From positions 483,431 to 547,430 of the forward strand of contig NZ_JAPWDU010000006.1 of NCBI RefSeq assembly GCF_027257155.1: DNA of 64,000 bases, read 5' to 3'. The DNA comes from Cerasicoccus sp. TK19100. GTDB taxonomy: Bacteria > Verrucomicrobiota > Verrucomicrobiia > Opitutales > Cerasicoccaceae. Below, piece after piece: positions 27,449-37,352 of the stretch (its first letter is position 1; every line of letters starts with the position of its first letter). Made by a program: the position numbers and the translations under genes. Below the pieces are notes generated by a model. It was not told the DNA's origin. It did no database searches and saw nothing but the letters and a program-made list of their open reading frames with translations.

Positions 27449-28960
27449 ATGGGCAAAGCGAAGACAGCCATTACCCCCACGCGGGTCGAAGACTACCCGG
27501 AGTGGTATCAGCAAGTGATCAAGGCCGCCGACATGGCGGAAAACTCGCCAGTGCGCGGGTGCATGGTCATCAAGCCATGGGGGTATACCCTCTGGGAAAA
27601 CATCCAGCGCGTGCTGGACGGCATGTTTAAGGACACCGGCCACGTCAACGCCTACTTCCCGCTGTTCATCCCTAAGAGCTTCCTCGAGCGCGAGGCCAAG
27701 CACGTCGACGGCTTCGCCAAGGAATGCGCCGTGGTCACCCATTCGCGCCTGGTCGATGACGGGCAGGGTGGGCTCAAGCCCGACGGCGAGCTGGAAGAAC
27801 CGCTCATCGTTCGGCCGACATCGGAAACGATCATCGGTGCGAGCTATGCGAAGTGGGTCCAGAGCTACCGCGATTTGCCCATCATGATTAACCAGTGGGC
27901 TAACGTCGTTCGCTGGGAGATGCGCACGCGACTCTTTCTGCGCACGGCGGAGTTCCTCTGGCAGGAAGGGCACACCGCGCACGCGACCAGCGAGGAGGCG
28001 ATGATTGAGACGCGCCAGATGCTCGACGTCTACGCGGACTTCGCGGAAAACTGGATGGCCATGCCGGTCATCAAGGGTGAGAAGACCGAGGGCGAACGTT
28101 TCCCCGGTGCCGACCACACGTATTCCATCGAGGCCATGATGCAGGACCGCAAGGCGCTGCAGGCCGGCACCAGCCACTTCCTCGGGCAGAACTTCGCCAA
28201 GGGTTGCGGCATTCAATTTCTCTCGGAAGAGGGTAAGCAAGAGTTTGCCTGGACGACCTCTTGGGGTGTGTCGACGCGTCTCGTGGGCGGCCTGATCATG
28301 ACGCATTCCGACGACGACGGCCTCGTGCTTCCGCCGAAGCTTGCGCCAAAGCAGGTTATCATCTTGCCCGTGCTCCACAAGGCCGAGGACCCCAACGCGA
28401 TCCTCGAATACTGCGACGGCATCAAGAAGGAGCTGGAAGGCCAACTCTTTGCCGGACGCGCGATCCAGGTGGAGATCGACAAGCGCGACCTACGCGGCGG
28501 CGACAAGCGCTGGGAGTGGGTCAAGAAGGGTGCCCCGATCATCCTCGAGGTCGGCCCGCGCGACATGGCCAATGGCAGCGTGTTTGCCTTCCGCCGCGAT
28601 ACCGGCGAGAAGGCTGGTGTCAACCGCGACGAATTCTGCGCGACTGCCGTTAACCGCCTCAACGAGATTCAGGACAACCTTCTGGCCCGTGCCAAGGCCC
28701 ATCGCGAGGAGAACACCCGCGAGATCAATTCCAAGGAAGAGTTCATCGAGTTCTTCACGCCGGAAAACAAGGACAAGCCCGAGATCCATGGCGGTTTTGC
28801 TATGGCGCACTGGGGCGGCTCGGCGGAGGATGAAGATGCGCTGGCGAAGGAATACAAGGTGACGATTCGCTGTGTGCCCTTGGCCGACGGCGAGCCCGGC
28901 GTTTGCCCCTTTACGGGGAATCCGAGCCCGAAGCGCGTGGTCTTTGCGAAGTCTTACTAA
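27449..28960 (+). CDS. proS: Prolyl-tRNA synthetase, archaeal/eukaryal type
   Basis: Charges tRNA-Pro. The 503 residues, lack of an inserted editing domain and C-terminal KSY ending identify the archaeal/eukaryal-type ProRS found in some bacteria. Motif 1 region: WGYTLWENIQRVLDG; motif 2: NVVRWEMRTRLFLRTAEF; HTAHAT; motif 3: GGLIMTHSDDDGLVLPP. The C-terminal domain has CPFTGNPSPKRVVFAKSY. ATG 27449 (MGKAKTAITP) is preferred to GTG 27374, which adds a basic stretch not seen in the family. Confidence 0.96.
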   Translation: MGKAKTAITPTRVEDYPEWYQQVIKAADMAENSPVRGCMVIKPWGYTLWENIQRVLDGMFKDTGHVNAYFPLFIPKSFLEREAKHVDGFAKECAVVTHSRLVDDGQGGLKPDGELEEPLIVRPTSETIIGASYAKWVQSYRDLPIMINQWANVVRWEMRTRLFLRTAEFLWQEGHTAHATSEEAMIETRQMLDVYADFAENWMAMPVIKGEKTEGERFPGADHTYSIEAMMQDRKALQAGTSHFLGQNFAKGCGIQFLSEEGKQEFAWTTSWGVSTRLVGGLIMTHSDDDGLVLPPKLAPKQVIILPVLHKAEDPNAILEYCDGIKKELEGQLFAGRAIQVEIDKRDLRGGDKRWEWVKKGAPIILEVGPRDMANGSVFAFRRDTGEKAGVNRDEFCATAVNRLNEIQDNLLARAKAHREENTREINSKEEFIEFFTPENKDKPEIHGGFAMAHWGGSAEDEDALAKEYKVTIRCVPLADGEPGVCPFTGNPSPKRVVFAKSY

Positions 28961-28971
28961 GTCCGCGTGAG

Positions 28972-29628
28972 ATGAATTTGGACGAAGATGGCTTTGGCAG
29001 TTTTTCGCTGGCATTGCCATCGTCGTTAACGGATGAGCTGTGCGCAGGTGTCTTCGTCGCTGAGCGCGCGGGGTCCCGCTGTCTGCTGCACGTTGGGGCG
29101 GTGGCCAATGCAGCCAAGCAAGTGCGTGAAGCTTTGTCTGATGCAGGTTATTTGACGCGAGCCGCTGTCGCAATCCAGGCTATCGCTTTTGATAAAACTC
29201 CCGCGACGAACTGGAAAGTACCCTGGCATCAGGATGTGTTGTTTCCTTTCGCTGAAAAGGTGACCGCAGCCGGTTATGACCAAGCCTGCGTCAAAGATGG
29301 TGTTGATTTCGCGCGCCCACCCTTGACTGTGTTGGAATCAATGCTGGCGGTGAGGGTTCATCTGGATGATTGCGGCGCTGACAACGGGGCACTGCGGGTT
29401 GCGCCCGGAAGCCACCGCCTAGGCATTTTGAAAGGTGCGGAAATTGCGAGCAGTGTATCGGTTTGCGGTGAGCGGGTGTGTTCCGCTAAAGCCGGTGTCG
29501 CACTGCTGATGAAGCCGCTGCTGCTCCATGCGTCTTCCCCCGCTACCAGCCCGCGCCATCGCAGGGTGTTGCACCTGGTCTATTATGATGGACCGCCCGT
29601 GGCGGAGCGTTGGCATCGAGTCGTGTAG
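28972..29628 (+). CDS. Phytanoyl-CoA dioxygenase (PhyH) family protein
   Basis: Fe(II)/2-oxoglutarate oxygenase fold, 218 residues. WHQD gives the first His and Asp of the iron site; a distal His is in LLHASSPATSP, with the Arg of RRVLH near the 2-oxoglutarate site. AVRVHLDDCGADNGALRVAPGSHR is the classic PhyH core. Substrate unknown. It starts 11 bp after proS and may be cotranscribed. Confidence 0.88.
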   Translation: MNLDEDGFGSFSLALPSSLTDELCAGVFVAERAGSRCLLHVGAVANAAKQVREALSDAGYLTRAAVAIQAIAFDKTPATNWKVPWHQDVLFPFAEKVTAAGYDQACVKDGVDFARPPLTVLESMLAVRVHLDDCGADNGALRVAPGSHRLGILKGAEIASSVSVCGERVCSAKAGVALLMKPLLLHASSPATSPRHRRVLHLVYYDGPPVAERWHRVV

Positions 29629-29730
29629 CGCAATTGGGCTAACTCAACTTGTAATTAAGAGTGCTTATTGAGGCTGTTAACGGGCGTATTTCTTTATTGA
29701 CTAAGTCAGTTGAATCATTTGCATGTGGGC

Positions 29731-30645
29731 ATGTACTCAAATACCCCCTCTTACTTCACCCCTAAGTCATTCATTCTTGGCGGCGCGATTGTTGCCTTTT
29801 TGCTGTCGAGCTCTGCCAATGCGGTTTTGGTGCACGAATACAGCGCATCATTGGACTTTCCGGGCAACGGATCTTGGACCGACGAAGTCGGCTCGGTCAA
29901 TTTGACATTTACCGGTGGCACGACCAGCCCGGTCGATGTTAGTGGTAACAGCAGCTACTTTAGCGCGGCCTACGCCTTCGGTGGCTCGATTACCGGTGGC
30001 AGTGCCGGCACCAACTGGAACGCCGTTGCGGGTAGTTCTTCGAGCTACGAGATGTGGATTCGCCCGAATGCCATACCGATTGGCACGCGGCAAACGCTGC
30101 TTGAGATTGGCAATCCGTTCTTTGGAATGTCATTTTCGCTGGATACCGATGGCTCCATACTTGCTTTGTTGAAGCAGGGCGGCACGAATTCGCTGCCGAC
30201 CATTGTGCTGAATACCTCGGATGTGAGTAGCTTACTGACTAGTGGCGAGTTTGTGCAGGTCGTTTTGACCGTTGATAAAAATGATCCCGGCTCCGGCATT
30301 CAAACGACTGGTACACTCTATGTGAATGGTGGGCAGCAGGCATCGCTTACCTTTGATGGTGATATTGACTTAGTCTCATCGAATCCTGGCGGCATCGCGC
30401 GCTTTTCTTACGACCAAATGGGGGGTGCGCAGCGTGACGCTGGCAACCCGTATTCGCAGAATACTTTTTCCAACTACGAGGGCGAGATATCGCTCTTGCG
30501 CTTGTATGACAATGCGATGTCTGCAGGTGAAGTTCAGGCGGTTTACGACTCCATCGCGATTCCCGAGCCGCAAACTTATTGGATCGTTGGGTGCATCGGT
30601 GCGTTGCTGATTGTGCGCGGAATGGTTCGCCGCAAGCGTAGCTAG
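29731..30645 (+). CDS. PEP-CTERM protein with LamG-like domain
   Basis: About 304 residues from ATG 29731; a TTG at 29710 is an alternative. Signal-type segment SFILGGAIVAFLLSSSANA, then a concanavalin/LamG-like beta-sandwich (YEMWIRPNAIPIGTRQTLLE, GTLYVNGGQQASLTF, ISLLRLYDNAMSAGEVQAVY), which usually binds carbohydrate, and a PEP-CTERM tail (IPEPQTYWIVG, hydrophobic, RRKRS). Exported and exosortase-processed, by family knowledge. It ends in a strong terminator. Confidence 0.9.
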   Translation: MYSNTPSYFTPKSFILGGAIVAFLLSSSANAVLVHEYSASLDFPGNGSWTDEVGSVNLTFTGGTTSPVDVSGNSSYFSAAYAFGGSITGGSAGTNWNAVAGSSSSYEMWIRPNAIPIGTRQTLLEIGNPFFGMSFSLDTDGSILALLKQGGTNSLPTIVLNTSDVSSLLTSGEFVQVVLTVDKNDPGSGIQTTGTLYVNGGQQASLTFDGDIDLVSSNPGGIARFSYDQMGGAQRDAGNPYSQNTFSNYEGEISLLRLYDNAMSAGEVQAVYDSIAIPEPQTYWIVGCIGALLIVRGMVRRKRS

Positions 30646-30664
30646 CTTGCCGAAATTTTTTAGT

Positions 30665-30699
30665 AAAAAGCTCCCCACAATATAAGTGGGGAGCTTTTT
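30665..30699. terminator. Bidirectional terminator
   Basis: AAAAAGCTCCCCAC, loop AATATAA, GTGGGGAGCTTTTT: a 13-bp stem flanked by A and T runs, between the convergent PEP-CTERM and pilin-like genes, so able to serve both. Confidence 0.95.
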
Positions 30700-30732
30700 G
30701 GTTCTTCTGCGTCGGATGACTGGCTAAAAAGC

Positions 30733-31206
30733 TTATGCGTCCGGATCGTAGACGTGGATGGTGAGGGTGTTGCCGGTGGAACGGAACAGGCCTGTGGCGA
30801 GGTTGCCATCGTCGAATTTTGAGTCGATCGAACCAGCGATGTCTGCGTTCAGGGTGCCGGAGGCGGTGAAAGTGATGTTGGCATTGCTACCCGAGCCAGC
30901 ATAGGTATAGCTGCCCTCGATCGGAGGGTTCGTGCCCCAGGCTTCCGGCATCCAGGTGAGGAGGTCGGCATCCATGGCGGCCGGCAGAGAGCCTTCTTCC
31001 ATGTCATAAAGATACAAGGCGTCACGGAATGACTGCAGGTTCTCGCCGAGTGTCGTGCCTTGGCTACTCTGGCGAACCTTCTGGAATGCAGGGATGGCGA
31101 TCGCAGCTAGAGTGCCGATGATGACCACCACGATCATGATTTCTACCAAGGTAAAACCGGCGTTTTGCCCGGTGTATTGGTTCTTGGGGGATGGCTGATT
31201 GTTCAT
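30733..31206 (-). CDS. Type IV pilin/type II secretion pseudopilin-like protein
   Basis: A 157-residue prepilin. A 17-residue hydrophilic leader ends in Gly17, followed by FTLVEIMIVVVIIGTLAAIA with Glu at mature position 5, the prepilin-peptidase signature. The C-terminal two-thirds is a small globular domain (TWMPEAWGTNPPIEGSY). Single-copy orphan here; in Verrucomicrobiota such genes often stand alone. Leader peptidase and ATPase are not in the window. Confidence 0.9.
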   Translation of the reverse strand: MNNQPSPKNQYTGQNAGFTLVEIMIVVVIIGTLAAIAIPAFQKVRQSSQGTTLGENLQSFRDALYLYDMEEGSLPAAMDADLLTWMPEAWGTNPPIEGSYTYAGSGSNANITFTASGTLNADIAGSIDSKFDDGNLATGLFRSTGNTLTIHVYDPDA

Positions 31207-31340
31207 AGCGATTTACTTGTTCTGTTAGTTTTTTATAATATACCGTCCTTGTGGACATGGTCATCTCAGCTATGAACGTTCGTGCTGTAAAGTAAAATGA
31301 TACAAATAATATTCTTTAGTTTAATAATGGATTATTGATA

Positions 31341-32120
31341 TCACGGAAAATGGCGAATGAAGCACTTGTTATCAAGCTGTAGAGGGCGCTCCATGCCTTG
31401 CTGTAGGTAGGCGTGTCCCTTTTGGGTGGCTTCGATCAGTGTTTTACCCTGAGCCAGATAGGCGGCGATGGCCGCCGAGAGCGTGCAGCCACTTCCGTGG
31501 GTGTCGACGCCAGGAATGCGATTGCTGGCGATCTCCACCGACTCGCCATCAGGAAGTTGCAGGATGTCGATCAACTGATTGCCCTCAAGATGCCCCCCTT
31601 TGAGCAAGATTGCCGCGCCGAACTGTTGATTGAGTTGGCGGGCGGCGTCGCGCATTTGAGATGGGTTTTCGGGACGCCAGCCCAAGAGAACGGCGGCTTC
31701 ATCGAGATTGGGGGTAATCAGAGTTGCGCGTGGAAGGAGTTCTTTTTTGAGGACTTCGATAGCACTTTCTTTAAGGAGGCGTGCACCGCTGGTTGAAACC
31801 ATGACGGGATCGACGACGGTGGGAATCTTTCTCTCCGCAATCAATTGCGCGGATACTTCGATCAATGGTTCGGAAAAAAGCATGCCCGTTTTGGCAGCCG
31901 AAATGTTGAAGTAGCTGGCGAGCTGGTTCAACTGTGCGCGCAGGAAATCTGCGGGGAGCTCGTGGATGGCGGAGACGCCGTCAGGATTCTGCGCGGTCAA
32001 CGCGGCAAATGCAGTGACGCCATAGACCTGGCAGGCGGTGAAAGTCTTCAGATCGGCTTGGATACCGGCACCTGAGCCGCTGTCGCTGGTGGCGATGGTA
32101 AGTGCAACTGACTGTGTCAT
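31341..32120 (-). CDS. thiD: Hydroxymethylpyrimidine/phosphomethylpyrimidine kinase
   Basis: Phosphorylates HMP and HMP-P in thiamine synthesis. 259 residues of the ribokinase fold: ATSDSGSGAGIQADLKTF at the start, YGVTAFAALTAQNP, DPVMVSTSGARLL, LITPNLDEAAVLLG, AILLKGGHLEG and the anion-hole/catalytic TDTHGSGCTLSAAI-type motif, here GVDTHGSGCTLSAAI. The ATG at 32120 is chosen over TTG 32126. It is divergent from the TPR operon. No thiamine riboswitch was seen upstream. Confidence 0.95.
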   Translation of the reverse strand: MTQSVALTIATSDSGSGAGIQADLKTFTACQVYGVTAFAALTAQNPDGVSAIHELPADFLRAQLNQLASYFNISAAKTGMLFSEPLIEVSAQLIAERKIPTVVDPVMVSTSGARLLKESAIEVLKKELLPRATLITPNLDEAAVLLGWRPENPSQMRDAARQLNQQFGAAILLKGGHLEGNQLIDILQLPDGESVEIASNRIPGVDTHGSGCTLSAAIAAYLAQGKTLIEATQKGHAYLQQGMERPLQLDNKCFIRHFP

Positions 32121-32251
32121 GATCAAAAAATTGATTAAATTTTATTTTTTGGGGCGCAAAGAGGTAATTCAGGGTGATAGTCAGGAATCCTTCGAGCTAA
32201 AACGGAAATACCGCAAATTTGCGGCCAAGGTTGGCTTAAGTTGTTTAATAT

Positions 32252-32268
32252 ATTAACCGATCGGTAAT
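32252..32268. promoter_or_regulatory. Palindrome in the thiD/TPR divergent region
   Basis: ATTAACCGATCGGTAAT is a near-perfect 17-bp palindrome with core ACCGATCGGT, in the 261-bp gap between thiD and the TPR-ExbBD operon. Its size and symmetry suit a TetR- or LacI-type operator; no partner regulator is adjacent. A smaller palindrome, CCGCAAATTTGCGG, lies at about 32211-32224. Confidence 0.4.
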
Positions 32269-32381
32269 AGCACATTCTTGAAAAAAGCTTGTCATTACGC
32301 ATCAACTCTTTGTTCTTCATTCTTTCAGCTCTTTAATAGAGCGCCCAAACCCAAGTTTTTCACCCCAGTTTTCTATTAATC

Positions 32382-35300
32382 GTGCGGAGATTTTTACATC
32401 GATCTGCTCAACTCGTTATTGTTTGTCTTAGCATTTGCCTCGGCTCTCAAGCCATGGGGCAGGATGCGGCGAACATGACGTTGTCCAACCTGCTGCAAGC
32501 GGCGGATAATCTGGTCAGCCGTCAGCAATTCATAGAGGCCAGGCCCTACTTAGAGGAGCTGGTTAACCGCTTCCAGGGCAGTGAGCAAAAGGATAACCTC
32601 GAAGGTGTCTATTTCTACCTGGGCATCAGCTACTTGGTCGAATACTCGTCGGACAACAGTAAGGATGCGTTGACCAAGGCGATTGAGTGGCTCCAGCGCA
32701 TGCAGAAGGAGTTTCCCAACGGTGAGAACGCGGTCAAAGGCTACCTTTACGAGGCCGACGCATACCGGGGGCTTCAGGATTTCCTCAAGGCCGCTGAAAT
32801 CTACGAGAAGCTGCTACGCCAGCCCCTCGAAGGTCGCATGAATTACGAGCAACGCATGGAGGTGCTCGAAAAGCTGTCGGAATGCCTTTACATCAAGCGT
32901 GAGTGGAAGCGTGGTCTGCCTTACTTCGAGATGTTCCTCAAGGAAACGCGTGATCCGAATGACCAAGCCTCAGCTGCTGCCGCTTTGCTGGAGGGTAACA
33001 TTAAAGAGAAGCATTACGACGTCGCATTGGAGTATTTGCGTTTCCTCGTTGGCGAATCGCCCGCGCGTTACAATCTGCAGTTAAACGTCGCCCTGATTGA
33101 CGCTGGTGACCAACTGGCCAAGGAAAAGCGCTACACTGAGGCAATGCTCATGTATCGCATGGTGCTGACGGTTGATCAGATCAAGGCTTGGCAGAATGCC
33201 CGTTTGGAAGACTTGGAAGCGCAGCTCAGCCGTCTCCGAATGATGGTCAAGGACAAGAATAATGACCGTGCCATTGAGCTCGAAACGAACATCTTCAATG
33301 CCAAAGCCCAGATCGAGGCCTTGGATAAACTGAAGCCCTATACGGTCGATCTCAAAGTGCGCATTGCCCGCAACTACCTGCTGACGAACCGTGACTGGGA
33401 GTCCTTCTACGCTTACCGCAACCTGATCAAAGATTACCCGGATAATCCAAATCTTGAGCAGTATATTTACGCGGCGTTTACCGGCGCGACCAAGATCAAC
33501 AAGCCGGACGCAGTGGTTGAACTCGGCGAAGACTACCTTGGGAACCCGAAATACACGGAATATCGCGATGATGTCATTGTAAAGCTGCTGGAATACTACA
33601 AGCGCAACAATGACTACCTGGACTTCTTTGACCTTTCTAAGGCATTCGTTGCCGAAAGCCCGGATAAGGACTACGCCAAGTCCGTCATCTTCTTGATGGG
33701 GGATACCTACACCCGTCTGGAACAATATGACGAGATGAAGCGCCAGTTCATGGAGTGGGATAAGCAATACCCCACATCCACGATCACGCCTGGTCTCAAA
33801 TACTGGATTGGCCTCGCGCTCATTCTGGAAAACAACTACGGCGACGCTTTCGAGTATTACAACGACATCCTCCTCGACTACCCCAGCAGCACCTATGCGG
33901 AAGACTCTCTCTACCGCCGTGGCATTTGCTCCATGGGCATTGAGGAGTTCGATGCCGCCCGTCGGGACTTCAGCCAATACATCCGCGAATACCCGAACAC
34001 TTCGCAGCGCGGCGAAGTCGAGTTCTTCCTCGGTGAAATCGATTCAGCCACGGGTAACATCAAATCTGCGCTGACGCACTACGGCAACGTTGAGAAGTAT
34101 ACCGACAATATTCAGTTTATTCAAAACTCTTACTTCCGTATGGCCGCGCTCTTGGAGGCCAATGGCGAATACCAGCAAATGGCGGAAGTGCTGCGTCAGT
34201 TCATTGAGAAGTATGCAGACCAAGGTGAGCTCACTGCCGCCATTTATCAGCTCGGTCGCGCTTACGAGTTGAATCAGCAGCCGCACCTGATGCTCAAGGA
34301 ATACATCGGTGCCATCAGTGAGTTCGGTGACGATCCCTACACTTACGGCCTGGACGAAATTCTCCGCGTTTATCCGCAGAATTACTACAAAAACCAGGAG
34401 CTGATCGAGCAGAACCTCAATCTCTTGCGCAAGCTGAATGAGGATGCTGCTTACCGCAATCATATCGCCGAAGACCGTCAGGCTATTTTCGTGTTCCTTG
34501 GTGAGAATCCGCTGGTTCTTGAGCCAATCAAGCGCTCACTTTACGATCAGGAGTTCCGCGAACGCTTGGTGCAAACCCAGGAGGACATCCAGCCTTGGTT
34601 GGCCCAGTTTGAAAACCTCAAGCAGGAATTCCCCCAGGAAACACCGGAGCAGACTTTCTCACGCCTCTACAAGCAGGCGCGTGAAGACAAAGAAGAAACC
34701 TTGGCGCTGCGCCTGCAATACTCCCTCGACAAGCTTGGGGTAAAGGTCGACCCAGGCCGCGTCTTCACCGAGGATGATTATTACTACGCCAGCCCGGTTA
34801 CTTTGATCTGGGTGGGGCAGCAGATTCAAAAATACGACGCAAGCTCTGCTCGCACGGCTTTCGAGATGGTCATTGAGGACCACGCAAATTCCGATCAGGT
34901 TTTCAATGCGTTGCTTGCCTTGGGTGACCTTGAAATGGAGGCCGGCAATTTTGAGCAGGCCAAGGCATTCTACGAGAAGGCGGAGGCTGACTTCCCACGC
35001 CAAAAAGGCCTGAAGTTTGCCGCAATGAAGCAGGGCGATATCGCCCGTAAGCTTGGCGACCACTCCAGCGCCCGTGAAAAGTATCGCCAAATCAGCACCA
35101 ACCGCGAATGGCGTGGCCCCATTCACGCTGAAGCCCTTTACAAAACCGGCGAGAGCTACGAAGAGGAAGGTGACCAAAAGCATGCTCTGGCTGCCTATCA
35201 GCGAGTTTATATCGGCTATCCGGCCTACAAAGACTGGGCCGCCAAAGCCTACTTGAAAGCAGGTCGTATCCTCGTGCAACTCGGTGAGAAGGACAAAGCG

Positions 35301-35390
35301 CGCGCAGCCTATGATGAGTTCCTCAGCAACGCTGACTATCGCAGCACCGACGAATACACCACCATCCAGCAAGAACGGAAGGCCCTCTAA
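32382..35390 (+). CDS. Large exported TPR-repeat protein
   Basis: 1,002 residues starting with GTG (MRRFLHRSAQLVIVCLSICLG signal). Nearly the whole length is tetratricopeptide-like helical repeats (EARPYLEELVNRFQG, AAIYQLGRAYELNQQ, AYQRVYIGYPAYKDWAAKAY), strongest at 35-170, 400-620 and 820-1000. It is the first gene of an operon with another TPR protein, ExbB and two ExbD genes, so it probably acts as a periplasmic scaffold for that energy-transducing complex, comparable to YbgF/CpoB with Tol-Pal. The role is inference. Confidence 0.85.
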   Translation: MRRFLHRSAQLVIVCLSICLGSQAMGQDAANMTLSNLLQAADNLVSRQQFIEARPYLEELVNRFQGSEQKDNLEGVYFYLGISYLVEYSSDNSKDALTKAIEWLQRMQKEFPNGENAVKGYLYEADAYRGLQDFLKAAEIYEKLLRQPLEGRMNYEQRMEVLEKLSECLYIKREWKRGLPYFEMFLKETRDPNDQASAAAALLEGNIKEKHYDVALEYLRFLVGESPARYNLQLNVALIDAGDQLAKEKRYTEAMLMYRMVLTVDQIKAWQNARLEDLEAQLSRLRMMVKDKNNDRAIELETNIFNAKAQIEALDKLKPYTVDLKVRIARNYLLTNRDWESFYAYRNLIKDYPDNPNLEQYIYAAFTGATKINKPDAVVELGEDYLGNPKYTEYRDDVIVKLLEYYKRNNDYLDFFDLSKAFVAESPDKDYAKSVIFLMGDTYTRLEQYDEMKRQFMEWDKQYPTSTITPGLKYWIGLALILENNYGDAFEYYNDILLDYPSSTYAEDSLYRRGICSMGIEEFDAARRDFSQYIREYPNTSQRGEVEFFLGEIDSATGNIKSALTHYGNVEKYTDNIQFIQNSYFRMAALLEANGEYQQMAEVLRQFIEKYADQGELTAAIYQLGRAYELNQQPHLMLKEYIGAISEFGDDPYTYGLDEILRVYPQNYYKNQELIEQNLNLLRKLNEDAAYRNHIAEDRQAIFVFLGENPLVLEPIKRSLYDQEFRERLVQTQEDIQPWLAQFENLKQEFPQETPEQTFSRLYKQAREDKEETLALRLQYSLDKLGVKVDPGRVFTEDDYYYASPVTLIWVGQQIQKYDASSARTAFEMVIEDHANSDQVFNALLALGDLEMEAGNFEQAKAFYEKAEADFPRQKGLKFAAMKQGDIARKLGDHSSAREKYRQISTNREWRGPIHAEALYKTGESYEEEGDQKHALAAYQRVYIGYPAYKDWAAKAYLKAGRILVQLGEKDKARAAYDEFLSNADYRSTDEYTTIQQERKAL

Positions 35391-36503
35391 ATGAAGCGTA
35401 TACTTTCAGTTGCCTGTCTCCTTTTCCTCGGTGCCGCCGCTGCGCAGGCCCAAGATTATTTCCGTCAATATGGCAATGAGCCGATGCAGGTCATCAACCA
35501 GACGACCGATCCCAGCAGCACAGAAGTGCTGACGTTGGTTGGTCTGGACCGGGGTGATCTTATCTTGCGCATTCCCAATCGTAAGGGCGAAGTCGGGATT
35601 CCGCTCAAAAGCGAGAATCTCAAATTGAAGATTCAATACCCGGACGACGTCGCCCTGGGGCTCCGTAACATTGAAAGTGGCGAGTATGAAGAAGCGATCC
35701 CTCGTCTGCGCCCATCGGTATACGCAGTGATCAAGTATTTCGATATCCCGGCGGAAAGCATGAATGTCCACGAGATCATTAACCAATATCTCATCGCGTT
35801 GAACAACGCGCCCGGACATGACGAAGAGATCAGCGGGCTGATTCGTCGCATTCCCTTGGACACGGCACCGCCGATCTTCTCAGTGCGGGCACTTGAATTC
35901 GTTACCCGCCTAGTGGAGCTCGGTAAGCAAGACGAAGCTCTCAATCTCCTCAATCGTATCCCGATGGAGGCTGACAACGAAGCCATGCTGGATCTGGTAA
36001 TGGACTTTGCAGGGCAGCTACGCGAAGAGGGCAATCTGGATGAAGCCCAATTTCTTTATGACCGACTCCAGCAGTCCAAAGGCACCGAGCAGGCACAGAT
36101 TGCGGTTTTGTGGAGCGCCTATTGTAACGTGGCTCTGGGCCGTGCCCAGTTGGCAGGAATCTTTGTGGATAAGGCCGGTAACTTGAAGCCGGATGACCGT
36201 GCCTACTCATTGGCTCAGTTGGTCAAGGCCCGGATCATGCTGGATTCGCTTAATTATACAGCTGCCATGGAAGAAGCCGCTCAAGGTGTCGTTGGCGTTG
36301 ACGTCGGCTACTCATGGGCCCCGGAACTTATCTTTGTGGCAGGGCTTTGTTACGAGAATTTGGATTACCCAGACACCGCCCGTGAGGTTTACAACGAGAT
36401 CATCCTCTTTTGGCCGGAAAACAAATGGGCACAGGAATCACAGAAGGGGTTGATCCGTCTGCCGCCGCCGAGCCCGAAGGAAGAAGCGCCCAGCGGCGCA
36501 TAA
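35391..36503 (+). CDS. Exported TPR-containing protein
   Basis: 370 residues, signal peptide MKRILSVACLLFLGAAAAQA, then a small beta domain (VLTLVGLDRGDLILRIPN) and helical TPR-like repeats (ALEFVTRLVELGKQDEALNLL, EEGNLDEAQFLYDRLQQ, VAGLCYENLDYPDTAREVY). ATG follows the preceding stop directly. Part of the TPR-ExbBD operon; probably a periplasmic partner of the first TPR protein. Confidence 0.85.
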   Translation: MKRILSVACLLFLGAAAAQAQDYFRQYGNEPMQVINQTTDPSSTEVLTLVGLDRGDLILRIPNRKGEVGIPLKSENLKLKIQYPDDVALGLRNIESGEYEEAIPRLRPSVYAVIKYFDIPAESMNVHEIINQYLIALNNAPGHDEEISGLIRRIPLDTAPPIFSVRALEFVTRLVELGKQDEALNLLNRIPMEADNEAMLDLVMDFAGQLREEGNLDEAQFLYDRLQQSKGTEQAQIAVLWSAYCNVALGRAQLAGIFVDKAGNLKPDDRAYSLAQLVKARIMLDSLNYTAAMEEAAQGVVGVDVGYSWAPELIFVAGLCYENLDYPDTAREVYNEIILFWPENKWAQESQKGLIRLPPPSPKEEAPSGA

Positions 36504-36560
36504 TTAACTTTTAGCAGCCCCCCAGAAATCTTAAAACTCTGAATTAAAACCAACATCGCA

Positions 36561-37331
36561 ATGCAAAGTATCCGTAAACTCCTCATCTTCCTCACCCTGG
36601 GCTTCGCCCTCGTGGCGGGTGTCACCACCGCACAGGCTCAGGACGCCGATGCCGCGGAAGAAGCCGCCGCAGAAACCGCACCCGCGCCGGAAAGCCAAAA
36701 CGTCTTGGATATGTTCAAGGCTGGTGGCTGGGCGATGTATCCGCTTGGCTTGCTGTCGGTTAGCGCATTCGGTCTTATCATTTACAACTTCCTGGTGATC
36801 CGTGAAAAGACCTTCCTTCGTCCGGACCTCGTCGAGGAGATCAAGCCGGTTATGGGCAACCTCCAGTTCGACAAGGCACGCCAAATTTGCGATGAAAACC
36901 CGTCGGTTGTGACGAACATCATCTACTCCGGTCTTGACCGTGTGGACCCGGAAAATTTCGACCCGGAAATCATCAAGGAAGCCATGGAAGAATCTTCCAC
37001 TGAGGAGCTCGCCGCACCATTTGTGATGATCAACTACCTGTCGCTGATTGCCACGCTGTCGCCGATGGTGGGTCTGCTCGGAACGGTTTCCGGTATGGTT
37101 AAGGCCTTCCGTGGCATTGCTGCTGCCGGTATGGGCAACCCGCAAGGTTTGGCGGACAACATTTCTGAGGCTCTGATCACCACAGCTTCGGGTCTGATCG
37201 TCGCCATCCCGGCCATGTTCTTCTTCTTCTTCTTTAAGAACAAATACGGTAAGATTGCCTCCAGCGTTTCCAAGCTTGTGGGCGACGTATTCTTCGAAAT
37301 GATCCGTGGCCTGCGCCGTCACTCTTCCTAA
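36561..37331 (+). CDS. exbB: MotA/TolQ/ExbB proton channel protein
   Basis: Proton-channel subunit using the proton motive force to drive outer-membrane processes. 256 residues: unusually, an N-terminal signal peptide with an Ala/Glu/Pro-rich linker precedes the first membrane helix (WAMYPLGLLSVSAFGLIIYN). The conserved region is YLSLIATLSPMVGLLGTVSGM and GLADNISEALITTASGLIVAIPAM. Followed closely by two ExbD genes; the channel is probably ExbB5-ExbD2 as in known systems. Confidence 0.92.
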   Translation: MQSIRKLLIFLTLGFALVAGVTTAQAQDADAAEEAAAETAPAPESQNVLDMFKAGGWAMYPLGLLSVSAFGLIIYNFLVIREKTFLRPDLVEEIKPVMGNLQFDKARQICDENPSVVTNIIYSGLDRVDPENFDPEIIKEAMEESSTEELAAPFVMINYLSLIATLSPMVGLLGTVSGMVKAFRGIAAAGMGNPQGLADNISEALITTASGLIVAIPAMFFFFFFKNKYGKIASSVSKLVGDVFFEMIRGLRRHSS

Positions 37332-37352
37332 TCCAATTACCAGGATAAGCTT

